A model generated the notes under the pieces. The model saw nothing but the letters and a program-made list of their open reading frames with translations, was not told the DNA's origin and ran no database searches. A program made the translations under genes and the position numbers. From positions 41,973,319 through 42,037,318 of the forward strand of contig NC_081831.1 in NCBI RefSeq assembly GCF_030867095.1: a stretch of DNA of 64,000 nt, read 5' to 3'. Shown piece after piece: positions 23,003 to 35,529 of the stretch (its first letter is position 1; each line of letters opens with the position of its first letter). Origin of the DNA: Alligator mississippiensis (lineage: Eukaryota > Chordata > Crocodylia > Alligatoridae).

Positions 23003-26000
23003 AGACCACAGACCAGGCTGTGGGCTAGTTACGCATTATGCAGCCCTCATGGCCTATATGAGCCTCTTCCTTGCTCTTCCTGGGTTCCTTGAGAGGAAAG
23101 GTGAATACTGCCCCAGTCTGCACCAGCAGAGCCAGCCCCCTGGTAGTAATGGTCATTTGACTTAGTATCCTGCTAGCTGTCGGTCTCTGTAAGTCCACAC
23201 AACAAAATCCCTGCAGGCCCCATTCCAAGATGGAGACCAGCAGATGAAGTTGGTGCTGCCATATGTTCCCTAGAAAATGGTTCTTGGCCTGTGTCTCCAG
23301 TCTCTGCCACACATGCTGAGGATCCCACACGAATTGCAAACAGCATGCCAAGTGCAAGCCAGAAGATGGGGAAAGCCAGCAGAGCCCAGCAGGAGAGAAA
23401 GCCATGCAGAGGCTTGGTTTGTTCTGGGGGTGTTTGCAGCAGGAGAGAAAGGAGGGATGGATTCCGTTAGTAGCTTTGGGCCCATGCCAAATACTCATGG
23501 ACCTCAGTGGAAACTGTCTGCATGAGGTGGGCTCATTAGAAAAAAGACAAAACCTTTACATATCCATCCACAGGCTCCTTCTGTCTCTGCCGATTCCTTT
23601 CCCAGGCAAGGCATCCTCCCCAAAACCTCTTAGACTCTTATCTTCCAGGGAGATTGCAAAAGTCCAGACAGGATGGAAATGGCTGATCTGATTACTGGCA
23701 GTGACCGGGAGCAACCAGATGGAATGAAACCGAGCCCTGCTGCTAAGTCCTGTGCTCTCCCTCTCATGGTGGGTCGGGTAGAGAGAGAACAGGAGTCCAG
23801 AGGGGAAAAGGGTAAGAATGAGATGAGCTGGGACACAGAGCTTAGGGGTTAAGACAGCAGGAGGAGAAACTGCCCAGTCTCACATTAATAACAGTTCTGA
23901 GGAAAGACCTGCCTCACAACCTAGGCAATATTAGCCCAAGCAGACAGGCTCTCAGTACTTCATGGCAGACATGATGTCAGCTGGCCCCTGGGTTGACAGG
24001 TTTGCCCTGAATATCCCTGAGTAGCCAATGCCTGAGTTTTGGAACAAACCTCTGTGTTGAGGAGCAGCTCAGGGATAGATCACTGAACCCCCACCTGATC
24101 AGAGGTTGAAGTTTCTTTTCTGGACTGGCATGACACCCATCCTCAGTTCCATCTTGCCCTGCCATCTCTAAGTACAGAAGCAAAGGTCTCTGTGCTGTCC
24201 CCACATCATCAGCACATGTATTTTGAGCTGGTGTCTTCCTCAAGAAGACCTGATCCTTGCCTGGTGTAAACCAGCACCACCCTAATGGCTGTGATAGAAC
24301 TCCTCTGACTTACACTAGCCAAAGATTCAGCCACATACTTCCAACCCACAGGGTTCAGGAGCTTGTTATACTGGAAGCAATGTCCAGGGTCTCTCTATGC
24401 CAGAAACACAGGCCGTCTTGAGCCTCCCAGTGGGAGAGAAAGTGATATGTATGAGAGAGCTATAGGGGCAGAGGACACCTTAGTCTGGATACGCCTTGCT
24501 TCAGTACTCTTGCTCTTAGCATCCCATCTGGTAATGAAAGAGACAGGGTACAAGGCTAGATAGGTTTTCACTTTTTACCCAGTGCAGCCTTTCTTGTGTT
24601 CTCCTGACCTGGGCAATGCTCTGGGTGAATCCCTCCCACAGTCTTAACCATGACCAGAGTACTGGAAAAGGCTTGGGGAGCACAACATGAATGCCTGGGC
24701 AGTACAGATGTAATCTATAGAGCCTGTATCAGGTGTCTGCCCTCCTCTTAGTGGGCCTCTGGGCTTTAAGGTGCTACCCTGTCACACAACAGCCTGGTCC
24801 TGTAAAGGGGAGGGAGAAAGATCGTTAAAAAAAAAGACATCAGGCAGTGTCAGTATGGCAGAGTGATGAGTTAATGCCTTGCTCAGAGAAACCCCTGCCC
24901 CGCACCCACTTCCCACCAATCTAAGGAAGAAAGGCCAGTGCTCTCCCCTGGGTTGTGTTTGGGCCCACTTCCATCTGGGAAGGGAAGCCACATGTTCAGA
25001 TGCCTGCGTTCTCCCCTCACCCTGCCCCTGGCTTTCATCACTGCTCTCCCTCCCCAGCACTGCTGAACATTGGAGCGTTCACATTACACCATCCTGCTGC
25101 AATATGATGCAGATGGCCAGTCATAAAAACCTGAGCAGTGTTTGTTTCTTGTAAGAGAGATTAAGTGAGGAGCTGAGGGGAATTTCAAAGCATCCCTGGT
25201 GCGAGTATCCCAAGACAAGACTGAACAAGTGCTGCTCAGCACATAGCAAAGGGAGGCAGCTGTTATAAACCCAGCTGAGAAGTCAGGAGCTGCCATAGCA
25301 ACTGTGTAGCATCCCTATCCTCTACCATCTATCCCCCAGCCTCTGTTCTTCCCTGTTCCTCTTTTGTGGAATCATAGCAAACCCATGGCAACAGCTGTAG
25401 TGTGGACGGGAACTGCTATGGAAGTAGGGCAGTAGAAAGCCCATGGCATGCTTGTGGCATGCTAATTCCAGTCCAGGGAGGGTGGTGTTAGACATGCACT
25501 CATGGGCTGTTCTTTTTGCAGTTTGTGATGATGGCTTCTCCAGAATACTGAGTGCTGGATGGATATCTGCCCACTCCAAGAAGAAGGACTCTCAAAAGGA
25601 CATGGCTGATTCCCCTAAAAGGGATCGTCAACCTTTTATGGACAGTGGGCCAAACCACCAGTACTACAACTCAGCCCTAAAGTGGGCTGCTGCATGTGAC
25701 CCAGCCACTGCCGCTTCCCTAGCTGTCCCCCTGCTACTGACTGATGCCATGGGCCAGATCACCTCTGTAGGCTGGTTCAATTTTTTTGTGAGCCAGATCC
25801 AGTATGTGGGCTGTAGATTACCAATCTCAGCTTTCATCAGCCAACCTCAGCTTTCATCCAACTGTCGATTGCCAACCTCAACTTTCATCCACCTCCTGGT
25901 AGAGCTTTCATTTGGACAGGAAAATATAAGTGGCTTCTGGGCTCTTCTGTTGGACCTTGACTGGTGATATGCTCAAGGGTATACCTAGCTTTAAGCCTGC

Positions 26001-27149
26001 ACACAGCACCACTGATGCCACATGCACAGCATCAGATGTTTGAGTCCTTTACCACATCAGAGCAAACCCCATGTGGATGCTCTTATCCTGTTTGCAAGGG
26101 TTTTTGTGGGGAAGGATTGCTTAAGTTGATCTAGAACAGATTCAATCTAAACCAAAATAAGCATCAGAGGCTGAAATAAATATGTTCACACAGGAGTTTG
26201 TGCCAGTTTAACTAACTGGGTTTAAAAGCCAGTTGAATTGGTGCAACTTCCTTATATTGACAATGCCAAGGTCCTCAAATAGCCTTTAATAGTTTGTTCT
26301 TTCATCCACTATTCCTGCCCAGAGAGAAATTGGCCAGATATTTAATCACATTCAAAACAACTAGAAAAAGTTAAACCTTACAGAGACTATAAGTTTATTG
26401 CAGTAGGGAAATACAAACTGAAAACCTTCTTTAGAAAGAACCATAGAAAAGCGGCATGGCAATACAACTGTATATGTAAAACAGATTGCACTAAACAGAA
26501 TCCCTTTACTATAGCTGTGTTTTTGGTGCTTAGGAGGTGGAGAGGTACATCCTTTGGTGAAGTAATGTGTGGGGAAGATGAAAACTAAGCTAATAGTATG
26601 AATCTGGGATTTATACTATGTTCAACTGAGATTCTAACATGGAAGTTACATGTTCCTATTACCTAAAGGAGGTGGCTACCATCTCAGAGTTGGGATCCAT
26701 TGCCAGAGAAGTTTAAAGAAGCCCAGAACTGAACAATCATGGTGTCTCATACTCTCCTCCTCCCATGGGAGGGAAAACAGAGGAACCCTATCTACATCCT
26801 GGTGCCCTGCCCTTGAACACTTGTCTCTAACACTTGCAGCCAGTCTAGGAGTGAAGCCCCAATAGACAGACAAATGGATGATCTCTTTTGCTCCAGCAGT
26901 TCCTGCAGCCAAGCTGGTTCCAGATGTACTGGCATCTAACTTTCCTTTAAATTAAACCAGCAAGGCTAAAAGGAGAACACTGGTGTCTCCATATAAACTG
27001 TGCAAGCTTTTGCCCCCTGGAGTGGTCACTCCAGCTTCACTTTATTTTCAAGCAAGGATTACATTCAGCGAACTGATGTCTCCGTGTAATTCTATTGTCT
27101 CGTGCCTACTACTGCTGTCTTGAAGGTCACAGCTGTGGACATGCAAGCT
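23003..27149. other. No gene; only the short MITE at 24248 recognised
   Basis: A 174-codon frame at 25443-25967 overlaps a block (about 25617-25880) that looks transposon-derived ('gggatcgtcaacctttta', 'gggctgtagattaccaat', repeated 'aactttcatcc' units), so it is unlikely to be a gene. 26110-26270 weakly resembles the 20003-20505 MITE. Confidence 0.5.
24248..24332. mobile_element. Short palindromic MITE fragment (cctgatccttgcctggtgtaaa family)
   Basis: The left part cctgatccttgcctggtgta and the right part cttacactagccaaagattc are inverted partners. Copies of the same type occur at 43927-43999 and 46515-46591, so it is a family within this window. Confidence 0.55.
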
Positions 27150-28681
27150 CTATCATGGGTACAGCAATGAGCATCAAGATGGCCCCACAATGTGCTAACC
27201 TTTTTATGGACCACCTGGAAAAAAATTCCTGAAGAACTGCACCATCAAACCCATGCTATACCTAAGATATAATGATAACATCTTCATCATTTGGACTGAA
27301 AACCTGGAATCTCTGATTGATTTTCATCACAGATGTATTACTTATCATCATTTCTTTATCAGACTATCTCTGGAATACTCCAGCACCAACATTTCCTATT
27401 TTAGACACTATGGTCAATATCCAGAATGGTGAAATATAAACCACCATATACAAGAAACTCACATATTTACACAGAACCAGCAATTACCCTAAACACATCA
27501 AGAAAGCTGTAATATAATGCCAAGCCCTCTGATACCACCAAATTTGTACTGAGGGGAACACCCATGATTGTCACCTCACAAATCTCAAAAGGGCTTTCAC
27601 TCAACAAGGACACTCCTCCAGAGAGATAGATCATACTTTTGCAAGAGCCACCTGAATGCCATGTGAAGAATTGCTGCAGTACAAAAAGAAAATCCCCATG
27701 AATCACTCCATTAGTTATGACATACCATCCTTCCCTGGAACCTATATGGAAAATCCTCAAAGAGTTGCAACCCATACTAGAAGAAGACCCAATTATCAAA
27801 GAGATCTTTCCAGAACCTCCCTTCCTAGCTTTTAAACAGGCACTGAACCTTGCCAAGTGCATCACCAGAAGCAAATTTCCTATGGCCCAAAGCACTCTGA
27901 GTGAATCCGGACCATGCTGGGATAAGAAATGTAAAACCTGCCAACACATCTCCACCACTCCCACAATAACTACACCCCCACAACAGAACCATCACCATTT
28001 TTGCATCGTACACTTGAACCTCCAGGAATGTTATATATCTCATCCAGTTCACTGAATGTCCTGATGAAAGCTATGTTGGAGAAACCAAACAACTGCGTAC
28101 CAGAATGAGCATACACTGAAAATCCATCCAAGACCAAAATACCAAATTACCTGTGATTGTACATCTCTCACAAGACAACCACTCTCCAATCTCTCAGTTC
28201 TAATCCTCAAAGGGAATTTACAAAATACCTTTCATAGATGAGCCTACAAACTTCACTTCATAAATCAATTGGATACAAAAATCATGGACCTAAATATAGA
28301 CATTGAATTTATGGCACATTATAACTTGCCTGCCATCTGATAACCCTAGGTAACCTATCTACGTTTTACCACCTACATTTTATCATGGGTCAACATTCCT
28401 CTCTTTTGTCTGCCCACACCACCTGCCACATACCTGTCTCACACCCACTAACTCCTATCCCCTGTGATCTTCTGGGCCAAACACTTTCATTTTCACAGAC
28501 CCACATCTTGCATATTGTGTTACGCTTCTGTTCAACCTTAGAGAGCAGACAAACAGCAGCAGACTCTCCCTATGCCTGAAGAAGGGTGCTTGTGCCCAGA
28601 AGTTTGTAAAGAACAATTTTTCCAACTATTCAGTTAGTCTAATAAAAGATATCACATTTACCCAAATAACGTTGTCTACTA
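27150..28681 (+). mobile_element. Penelope-like retroelement, degenerate
   Basis: The translation in shifting frames shows the Penelope RT block GTAMSIKMAPQCANLF (27158 on), then a motif C-like YNDNIFIIW (tyrosine codon 27268-27270) and LEYSSTNISYF. Further on are the linker with CWDKKCKTCQH (about 27916-27948) and a GIY-YIG-like segment ECPDESYVGETKQLRTRM near 28050-28108. It closes with a characteristic tail (gtctaataaaagatatcac) at 28638-28656. Penelope-like elements carry RT plus a GIY-YIG endonuclease, and this order matches. Many stops and frameshifts make it dead. The 5' part of RT is missing. Confidence 0.8.
27717..28055 (+). pseudogene. Penelope-like ORF fragment (RT C-terminus and Cys-rich linker)
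   Basis: A 112-codon open piece of the Penelope-like polyprotein. It includes the region between RT and the endonuclease with a Cys/His-rich motif (CWDKKCKTCQHI). Just after it, near 28040, the frame shifts and the GIY-YIG portion continues in another frame. Upstream pieces lie in different frames with several stops. Not a functional gene. Confidence 0.7.
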
Positions 28682-29868
28682 CTACTGCTGACACTTACCA
28701 ATATCCCAAAGTTCCCTCATCAACCCTGCTGCATTCCACTGAGCAGAAAGGATAGAATTTAGTTTCTAATGTTTCGTGGTCAAGTCTGAGTTATGTTCTG
28801 AGACTCAAACAATATTTTTAAAATTCAGGTTGATAAAACTCTCTGGAGCTCACTTTCCCTGTGCAAAACTATCTTCATTTCAGAAGATCTAGTGCTTGGA
28901 CACAAATGAATTATGTCCAGGAGGATAAGCCAGCTGGGGAAAGCAGATGCTTCCAGAAGATGTCATAAGCAGCTACTCAGGGTCCATCTTCCCCAGCTGC
29001 TTACAGCATCAGGGGCAGCTTCTTCCCCTATTTGCACAAAGTAAGGACAGCTCAGTTAGAGAAGAATCTCCAGCTAGATAGGAAATGTTACCAGCCTGTC
29101 TGACTTCTCTGTATCATAAGAGAATCTTTCTTTATGTGTGGTCACATGGCCAGTGACCCCATAACCTCTGGGGTCATCAGGGTAAATAGTGTGGCTGGGC
29201 AGAAGACGAGCTGGACAATACCATAGCTATTTATTAAAAAAATCCAGATTTGACCTGGGCTCACCATATCGTGTCATTGTGTCCTGTAGCACATCTTTAC
29301 ATAGTTCACTCCTACTGCCTTGTAGGATCATGCCTACTACAGGGTGGTCTGCATCTTTAAGCCCTGAGGATAGTCAGCTCTGTTCAGTTATCAGACCGGC
29401 GTGGGGGGGGGGGCCTTGACAGTGTATGTGAAAGGCTGGGAGAGCAGTGAGGGAAGGTTGGTTCTTTGGTAGGCCTTGGAGGGGAAGGGGGGAAGGCATG
29501 TATGTATTGGTGTATGGGATAGCCTTGTTTTGTGTTACTGTGTGGGTATCTGAGTTTGATGGAAGGCCCTGATGAAATAGCCTGAAAGAGGCATGGAGTA
29601 GAATCAGACTGGGGGTGGTGAGCTTTGCTGAGCTGAGGAGACAGATCTGCAGCCTACATGGTCTATGATGTGCCACTTTTCCCTCTGGATGGAGCCAGGG
29701 GCCCACTTAAATTTGCTAATGGACTGGGCAACATGTTAAATCTTAGCCCACCAGGGTTCCCTTTACATGTGGAAAAGGTGAACATGACCTAGTTTCACTA
29801 ATCACTGGCTTGGGTTCAGAGGGTACAGTCTTAATGTGGCCATGGCATAATGCAATCTTCTCCACAAG
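28682..29868. other. No feature recognised
   Basis: About 1.2 kb with only the G11 run noted. Confidence 0.55.
29403..29413. repeat. G11 homopolymer
   Basis: Eleven consecutive G, prone to sequencing error and slippage. Confidence 0.9.
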
Positions 29869-30180
29869 GGGTGCATCTACATGTGCACATTTACTGCGCA
29901 GTAACCGAAAATTACTTTGCATTATGGGTGCACCATCTATATGTGCATGCCTGTACTGTGAGTAACTGTGGTGACTTACACCAACTTGGGCATAAATTTG
30001 ATACTGGCATGATGCAGGTATGAGATTTACACTCAATTAGTTACTGTGCAGTAACACACATGTAGATGTTGGCCTATTTCCCCTCATTGCTCAGTAAATG
30101 CAGCATAAATTTAATTTAGTTTAATGCAGCATAAATGTAATGCAGTTTAATGCAGCATAAATTCATGTGTAGATGTGCCC
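29869..30180. mobile_element. MITE with gggYRCATCTACAYRTG ends
   Basis: The left end gggtgcatctacatgtgc and the right end cacacatgtag-type terminus (tcatgtgtagatgtgccc) form imperfect inverted repeats. The interior contains gttactgtgcagtaac-type hairpins and a threefold short repeat of taatgcagcataaat near 30090-30160. The target duplication is not clear. Confidence 0.7.
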
Positions 30181-30729
30181 AAGGAGGATTATTATTAAGC
30201 TGATTATTTTTATTAAGTACAGAAGAGAGTTTCTTTCTGTCTATGAGAGGAAACATAAAGTGACTTTCCCAGAGAAGTTGTCGGCCCTTTTGGGAAGGAC
30301 TTCTCTGTTTGCTGGGCCCTGAGGTCAGAATCATGTTTGGCAGATGAAAATTACAAGAGACAGTCCTGCTTGTTGTACAATACCTGGATTTATAAAAGGG
30401 CCGCCTTATCCTGGGAATGCTAAGCACTGGGGAGTGTGTAGGCCATGGTAACAAGCAGGAGGCACAGTGAGAGGGGCATGGCTTCCCCTCCTCTCCCTGG
30501 GGTACGCAAAATATCCAGTTAGTAAGGCCATGTGACCCCATTGTTGCATAGAAAACCTGGTATCAAGATGTCAGCATAAAGTATGAAATTGTTTGTGCCA
30601 CGGGCTGTGACAACATAAGGGAACAGGGCTTGAGGGACCTGGGTTGGGATATCATAGAAGGCCTCTCACATCACATTTCTGGTTTCTGTATGGAAGTATA
30701 GGTAGGAGAGAGAGTCTGGCCATCATAGA

Positions 30730-30870
30730 GTACTGCAGACAGGGGCTTGGGGCATGTAAGTTCAGCTCTTAGCTCTGCCAGTGTTCAGCTGGGTGACTTA
30801 GGCCAGTCACTGCATCTCTTTGTTTTAGTTTCTCCATGTGTGATGTGGATAATGTTGCTGATCTCCTCTG
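30730..30870 (+). mobile_element. MIR SINE
   Basis: Plus-oriented: 'agctcttagctctgccagtg', 'gctgggtgacttaggccagt', 'tttagtttctccatgtgtga' and 'tggataatgttg'. Confidence 0.8.
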
Positions 30871-33384
30871 CATTTCACTTGGAGCTGTACTGCTGAGAAG
30901 GGCTCTACTGGAGCTGGGTATTGTTCTACCAGTGAAGCATTATCCTGCCTTGGATTTGTATCATTTGTGCTGGCATTCTGAGGTTTTCTTGTTCTACATG
31001 TCTGAAAGGGAAATACCTGCTAAAGACCCAACGTCAGACAGCTTTTCAGAATATTTGTTGACTCTATATTCCTCATACGTTCCACTGGGAAGTCAGTGCT
31101 GTGCGTAAGATAGCTCCATTTTTTCCATTTGGCATGAAAGCCGTCTCCTGGAATGTCTTGTTTTCTCAGAAGATGCAGAAGCTTTTTCCAGGTTTTGCTG
31201 GAGAACTCCCCCTTTGGATCATTCTTAGTTGCTGCTTTGCCAGTCAGTGCCTTGTGTAAATGATGGCACAAGGAGAAGGCCAGTGGAAAACCAGGCTCCC
31301 AGGTTTCTCAGACTGTAAAGAAGTGGAGAGTGGAGATACTGGGGACATGTCTGCGCCTCACTCTACACACTGATGCTTGCGTTTGGCTGTCTGTTGTACC
31401 TGTGAAATGTGGGCTCCCTCCAGACACAGACCTGTCCCGAGCTATACAGCACAGTGTAAGGAAACCCAGCTTGACTCCTCACCAGTAAGGAGGATAGCTG
31501 ACTTAATGTTTTATTGTTAGCCAGTAACTTGCAGCAGTCATTTCCTTCCCGCGTCATAGCACCATTAGCTGGGTATGTTATAGTAACATGCTGTGAGACA
31601 CTCAGATACCAGAGGGATTGGTGCACAGTAAGAACCAGAACAGAAGAGAACAGTCCTCTGACATATCAGGTATTGGCTGTACCTGGGGGTTAGATGCTAC
31701 GGACAGGCCATTTAAGGTGCCGGGGACTGGCTTGTATATATAAGCAACCCCTGCAGAACTGGAGGAGCTAGACATTTCTGCTAATTAATAAACAGTGAAA
31801 TAGTTAGCAAAGCTTGTAGTAACTCTGAAGCCTACTGACTGCAGTGTAAACATCCTGTCTTACTGAATGGAGCAAGTCAACCTGCCTGCAGGCTCAAACA
31901 GCATGCCAGAGGTTCCCTCTTGAACCCTAAAGAAAGGTTTTTTTATTACTTTAAATATCAGCTGAAATTTCGTAAGTGTTGGTATGCAGAGAAGTACACA
32001 TGTAGCTGTCCCACAATTTATCCACTGACAGGGCTTGATGGCCCAGTGATCTGCTTCTCTGTTCCTGTAGAAAGCAACTGGTAGAGCTCTGCTCCTTTGT
32101 GCACTCAAGATACAGGCCTGAAAGTCTTCACTAAAGGTAGCCGAGGAAAGGATAAAAGTGTGCTGAGGTCAAAGCCAATTGGGGTTTGTTTCCACTAAAC
32201 TACCTAAGTGATCTCATCCTAAAGACAAAACCTAAAATACTGTCATATTGGGACTGTTTCCTGTAAAAAAATAAAAGGGGGTGTCAATAAAGGTGCATCC
32301 AATAATGGCAGAAGGAAGGGAGATAGGGAGCTTCCTGACAGATTCCTGTCTCTTAATACCAGAAAAAAAGGAATTGGTAATACAGCTGAAAAAGTAGAAA
32401 ATTCATAACTAAGGGAAGGATTTTGTTTCCATACAATTACCCCATAGAGTTAGAATAGGAAGATATAGAAAAAATAAGCATTATTCCTTGGGTCATATAT
32501 CCTCCACAGTCAGGGTATACGTCAGTCTCTGCCTGTCAAGCATTAGAAGAACACTTTCCCTGAGGGTATGTTAACCCTTCATTGCCAGTTACAGGGTTTC
32601 TTCCTGTGAAGAAACCAATTCTGTTAGATGGGATACTGAACCAGCTGTCCCATGAGACTGGTCCAGTATAACCATTCCTCATGTCTCCCTCTAGAGTAAT
32701 GCTGAAGAATTGCTGGAAGGCTGTCTGGAGCTGATTCTGATTCAGATACTACTTACCTGCTGATGAGCGTATTACAGTTCTAGGATAACCGGATAAGTCA
32801 TGCTTTAAAATGCTCAAGTCCTTTATTATTTAATTTTACTTGTAATGCTTCTGAATCATCGAAGTCTTATCAGGAGAGAAGCAGCTTAAAAACCCAGTAA
32901 AGGAGTTTTATTGTTAATATTCAGCTTTGCCTGTGACTTATTCCCTTCTTCCATTTGCTAGACGATGGCAGGCTTTGTTACAGCTAAAATTAGGTGTTCT
33001 TTTTTGTCCTTTAATCTGAGATATTTCCCTTCTTACATTTCTATTGATATTTTGCTGACTAGGAAGTAAAGGAACCAAATTTAGGTTCAGCCCATCTGGG
33101 AGCCATAAAATTCGTCAATGAAGCCCACATCCCTTCAAGCCCATGAAGCTCATTGAAGTCAAAGAGATTTGCATCATTTCTTATGGATAAACACACTTGC
33201 ATTGGTGATCTGAAAGCCTTGTGTGCAATGGAGTGACATTTCAGTTTGATCGTTTTGTTTCTTTTCATAAGGACCTCCCTTACAGCATGTGAGTGTAATG
33301 GAGTTTCCTGTACTTTGCGATGGAGGCTGGTGTGTTCCAGTGGCCAAGGCAAAGGTGGGAGGGAGTGGGGGGGTGTCAGATAAA
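30871..33384. other. No feature recognised
   Basis: About 2.5 kb of AT-leaning sequence; no exon or repeat supported. Confidence 0.55.
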
Positions 33385-33545
33385 TGGGTTTTATTCCTGG
33401 TCCAGCCATGGAATTACCCTATTACGTTGGGCAAGGTGCCCCACCTCACTGGACCTCAGCTTCCTCTCCCACTTTACAGGGTAGTGACGTTCATTCTCTT
33501 GCTCTGAGATCTGGGGGTGAAGGGTGTGACCACAGTGCTTAGTGC
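33385..33545 (+). mobile_element. MIR SINE
   Basis: Plus-oriented: 'tattacgttgggcaaggtgc', 'tggacctcagcttcctctcc', and a tail ending 'cacagtgcttagtgctgctg'. Confidence 0.75.
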
Positions 33546-33714
33546 TGCTGTTTATGCTCTCAATAAAATCAAATAAAATGTTGTGACATGTAGTGTTAAC
33601 AACAGAAAAGAAAGTGAATGATACTGAATGCTGGCCTACCCTTCTCAAGAGGTTTTTATTCAGGACTGTAAGATTGCTTTACAGAAATGGATAGATTCAT
33701 AGACATTTTTTTTT

Positions 33715-33915
33715 TCTTCACCAGATGCATTATAGAAATGCATTATTAACCCGCAACTTTATTCCTGTGTTATGGATGGGGAAGCCAAGGCACAAAAGGT
33801 TAAGGCTTATCTATATATACTGCAGACATCCTGTGTGACCTACTTGAGGTCACACAGGATGTCTGCAGTATATATAGATATCCAGCAGAACCCAGAAGCC
33901 CTCACTCCTGAGTCA
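33715..33915 (-). mobile_element. MIR SINE carrying a foldback duplication
   Basis: Minus-oriented MIR: 'atggggaagccaaggcacaa' and 'aaggttaag', then an inserted arm, then 'acttgaggtcacacaggatg' and 'cagaacccagaagccctcac'. The normal MIR run from 'gttaag' to 'acttg..aggtcacacag' is split by an inverted copy of the sequence just downstream. Confidence 0.8.
33808..33880. repeat. 34-bp perfect inverted repeat with 5-nt loop
   Basis: The left arm 33808-33841 (starting tatctatatatactgcagac) is the exact reverse complement of the right arm 33847-33880. The spacer is acttg. The right arm begins with the native MIR string aggtcacacag, so the left arm is the copied one. Confidence 0.97.
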
Positions 33916-34729
33916 CATCAGGCCATGCTCTTCCAAAATGACAAGCCACCTGTACGATCATTTTTTTATTATTGTCCATCAATCCAGGAAAAATAATCAT
34001 CTAGTCTGAATTGCAGGCATCAGTCTTTCCTTGACTGGTGATGGTTGTGATAGGTCCAGGGCTCATATGAAGAGACTATTCCTTAGGCCCTGGGAAGGAT
34101 CCAAGTTGTTGGCAAGAGTCAACTTGCAGAAGCCTGGCTTTGGGACTGGCTTGGAGAGCAGCTGACTGGGGGAGCCTCACTGTCCTCCCCATCAGTGTGG
34201 AAGGAGGGTTCTGTGTATAGCCTTCTTGCTGAGGTAAATTGCTTTGCCTGGCTGCTGAGTCAATGTCTCCTCAGGCTCTGGCTGAGGTGGAGGTGAGGTC
34301 AGGCAGCCCCTGTTCCCTGTGAACTTCCAGAAGCCCTGTCCTCAGAGCTGAGGCTGGCACTGGACTGGACACTGTGGCCAGGCGATTAAAAACCTTGGAT
34401 TACTGCACTGGGGATTAGCATTTTAATAGACTTGACTGCAGCTCACATCTCCTGATAAAAGAGTAACGTGGTTCTAGCAGAGAGTTGGGTTTCCAGGCCT
34501 CATTTCTCATGTGTTTGACAGGGGCAGAGATGTACTTTATCAGCACCACAGCTGTTCAAATCCTAGTGGTGCTGCCAAAGCAGAAGTCAGTGGACTTTAC
34601 TCATTATTTTTAGCCAGACTAGAGAGAATTAATCTGCTCCCATCCTCCTCTCTTGCATTACATCTTGAGCAGCCCCATTGGAGAGGCAGAATATTGCACA
34701 GAGAATGTCTTGTGCTCAAAGTGCAGTAC

Positions 34730-34870
34730 CAACAGCCAGGACCCCAGAATCCTGTTGTTGGCCCTATGGTAGACCTTCTCTTTGAGCAAGGCCCTCAGCC
34801 TCTTTCTGTCTCCATTTCCTTCAGCTGTAAAATGGGATTAATTCTTCTTGATCTCACAGGGTAAATTCTG
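34730..34870 (+). mobile_element. MIR SINE
   Basis: Plus-oriented: 'tttgagcaaggccctcagcc', 'tctgtctccatttccttcag', 'ctgtaaaatgggattaattc' and 'gatctcacagggtaaattct'. Confidence 0.78.
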
Positions 34871-35529
34871 CCATGTGTCTGAAGCTCTGTGGTATCTTGG
34901 GTGTTTTAAATAGCCACCTGTCACTGTGGCTTCTGAGTGCAATTTCTGGACTTCTCTGATGAAAGATGTGTAGGCTTTGATTCACCTGAAGAAAGACAGG
35001 AGAGCAGGGGTGGGGCAAAGTGAGAAGGGGCTTGCTAGAGAAGTGTATGAACTTGTTGGCTGTGTTTGTTGGCTGAACTTGTTGGCTGTGCTTGTTAGCT
35101 GCAGGCATCCTTCCCTCAGCCTTCCCCAGGCAGCAGGGTTTCTGGTGAGGCTTTCTAGGCTGGAGATGCTTGGAGGCTTTCAGTCAGCTTTTCATGCTTA
35201 GACATTTGCTTGATTTGGGTTGAATTCCTTGATTCTGTTTTAAATGCTCATGACAGCGGCCATGCTACAGTAAAGCCATTCACAAGAGCAAGCTAGGCAT
35301 GGTGCATGCTTTTCTCACGCAGCTTTCCTGTACAGCTCCTTCTGCTGCAAAGCTCTGCCAATGCCCCTCAGCACTGACCTTTAGCCCCACTACCATCTTA
35401 GTTCCACATTCTCCCACAGCTCTGCCAGTGTGCTTCCAGCTACCCCTGCAACTCCCCGCTCCTCCAGTCTGTTACCAAATTTGCCCATTACTTTGGGGTG
35501 TGCTCATTTATTAAAGGATAGTTTCTAGG

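Noticed and set aside
25443..25967. 174-codon plus-strand frame
   Set aside because: Overlaps a block with transposon-like words and internal short repeats; no recognisable domain.
27467..27964. 165-codon minus-strand frame
   Set aside because: Antisense shadow of the Penelope-like element, whose plus-strand motifs are convincing.
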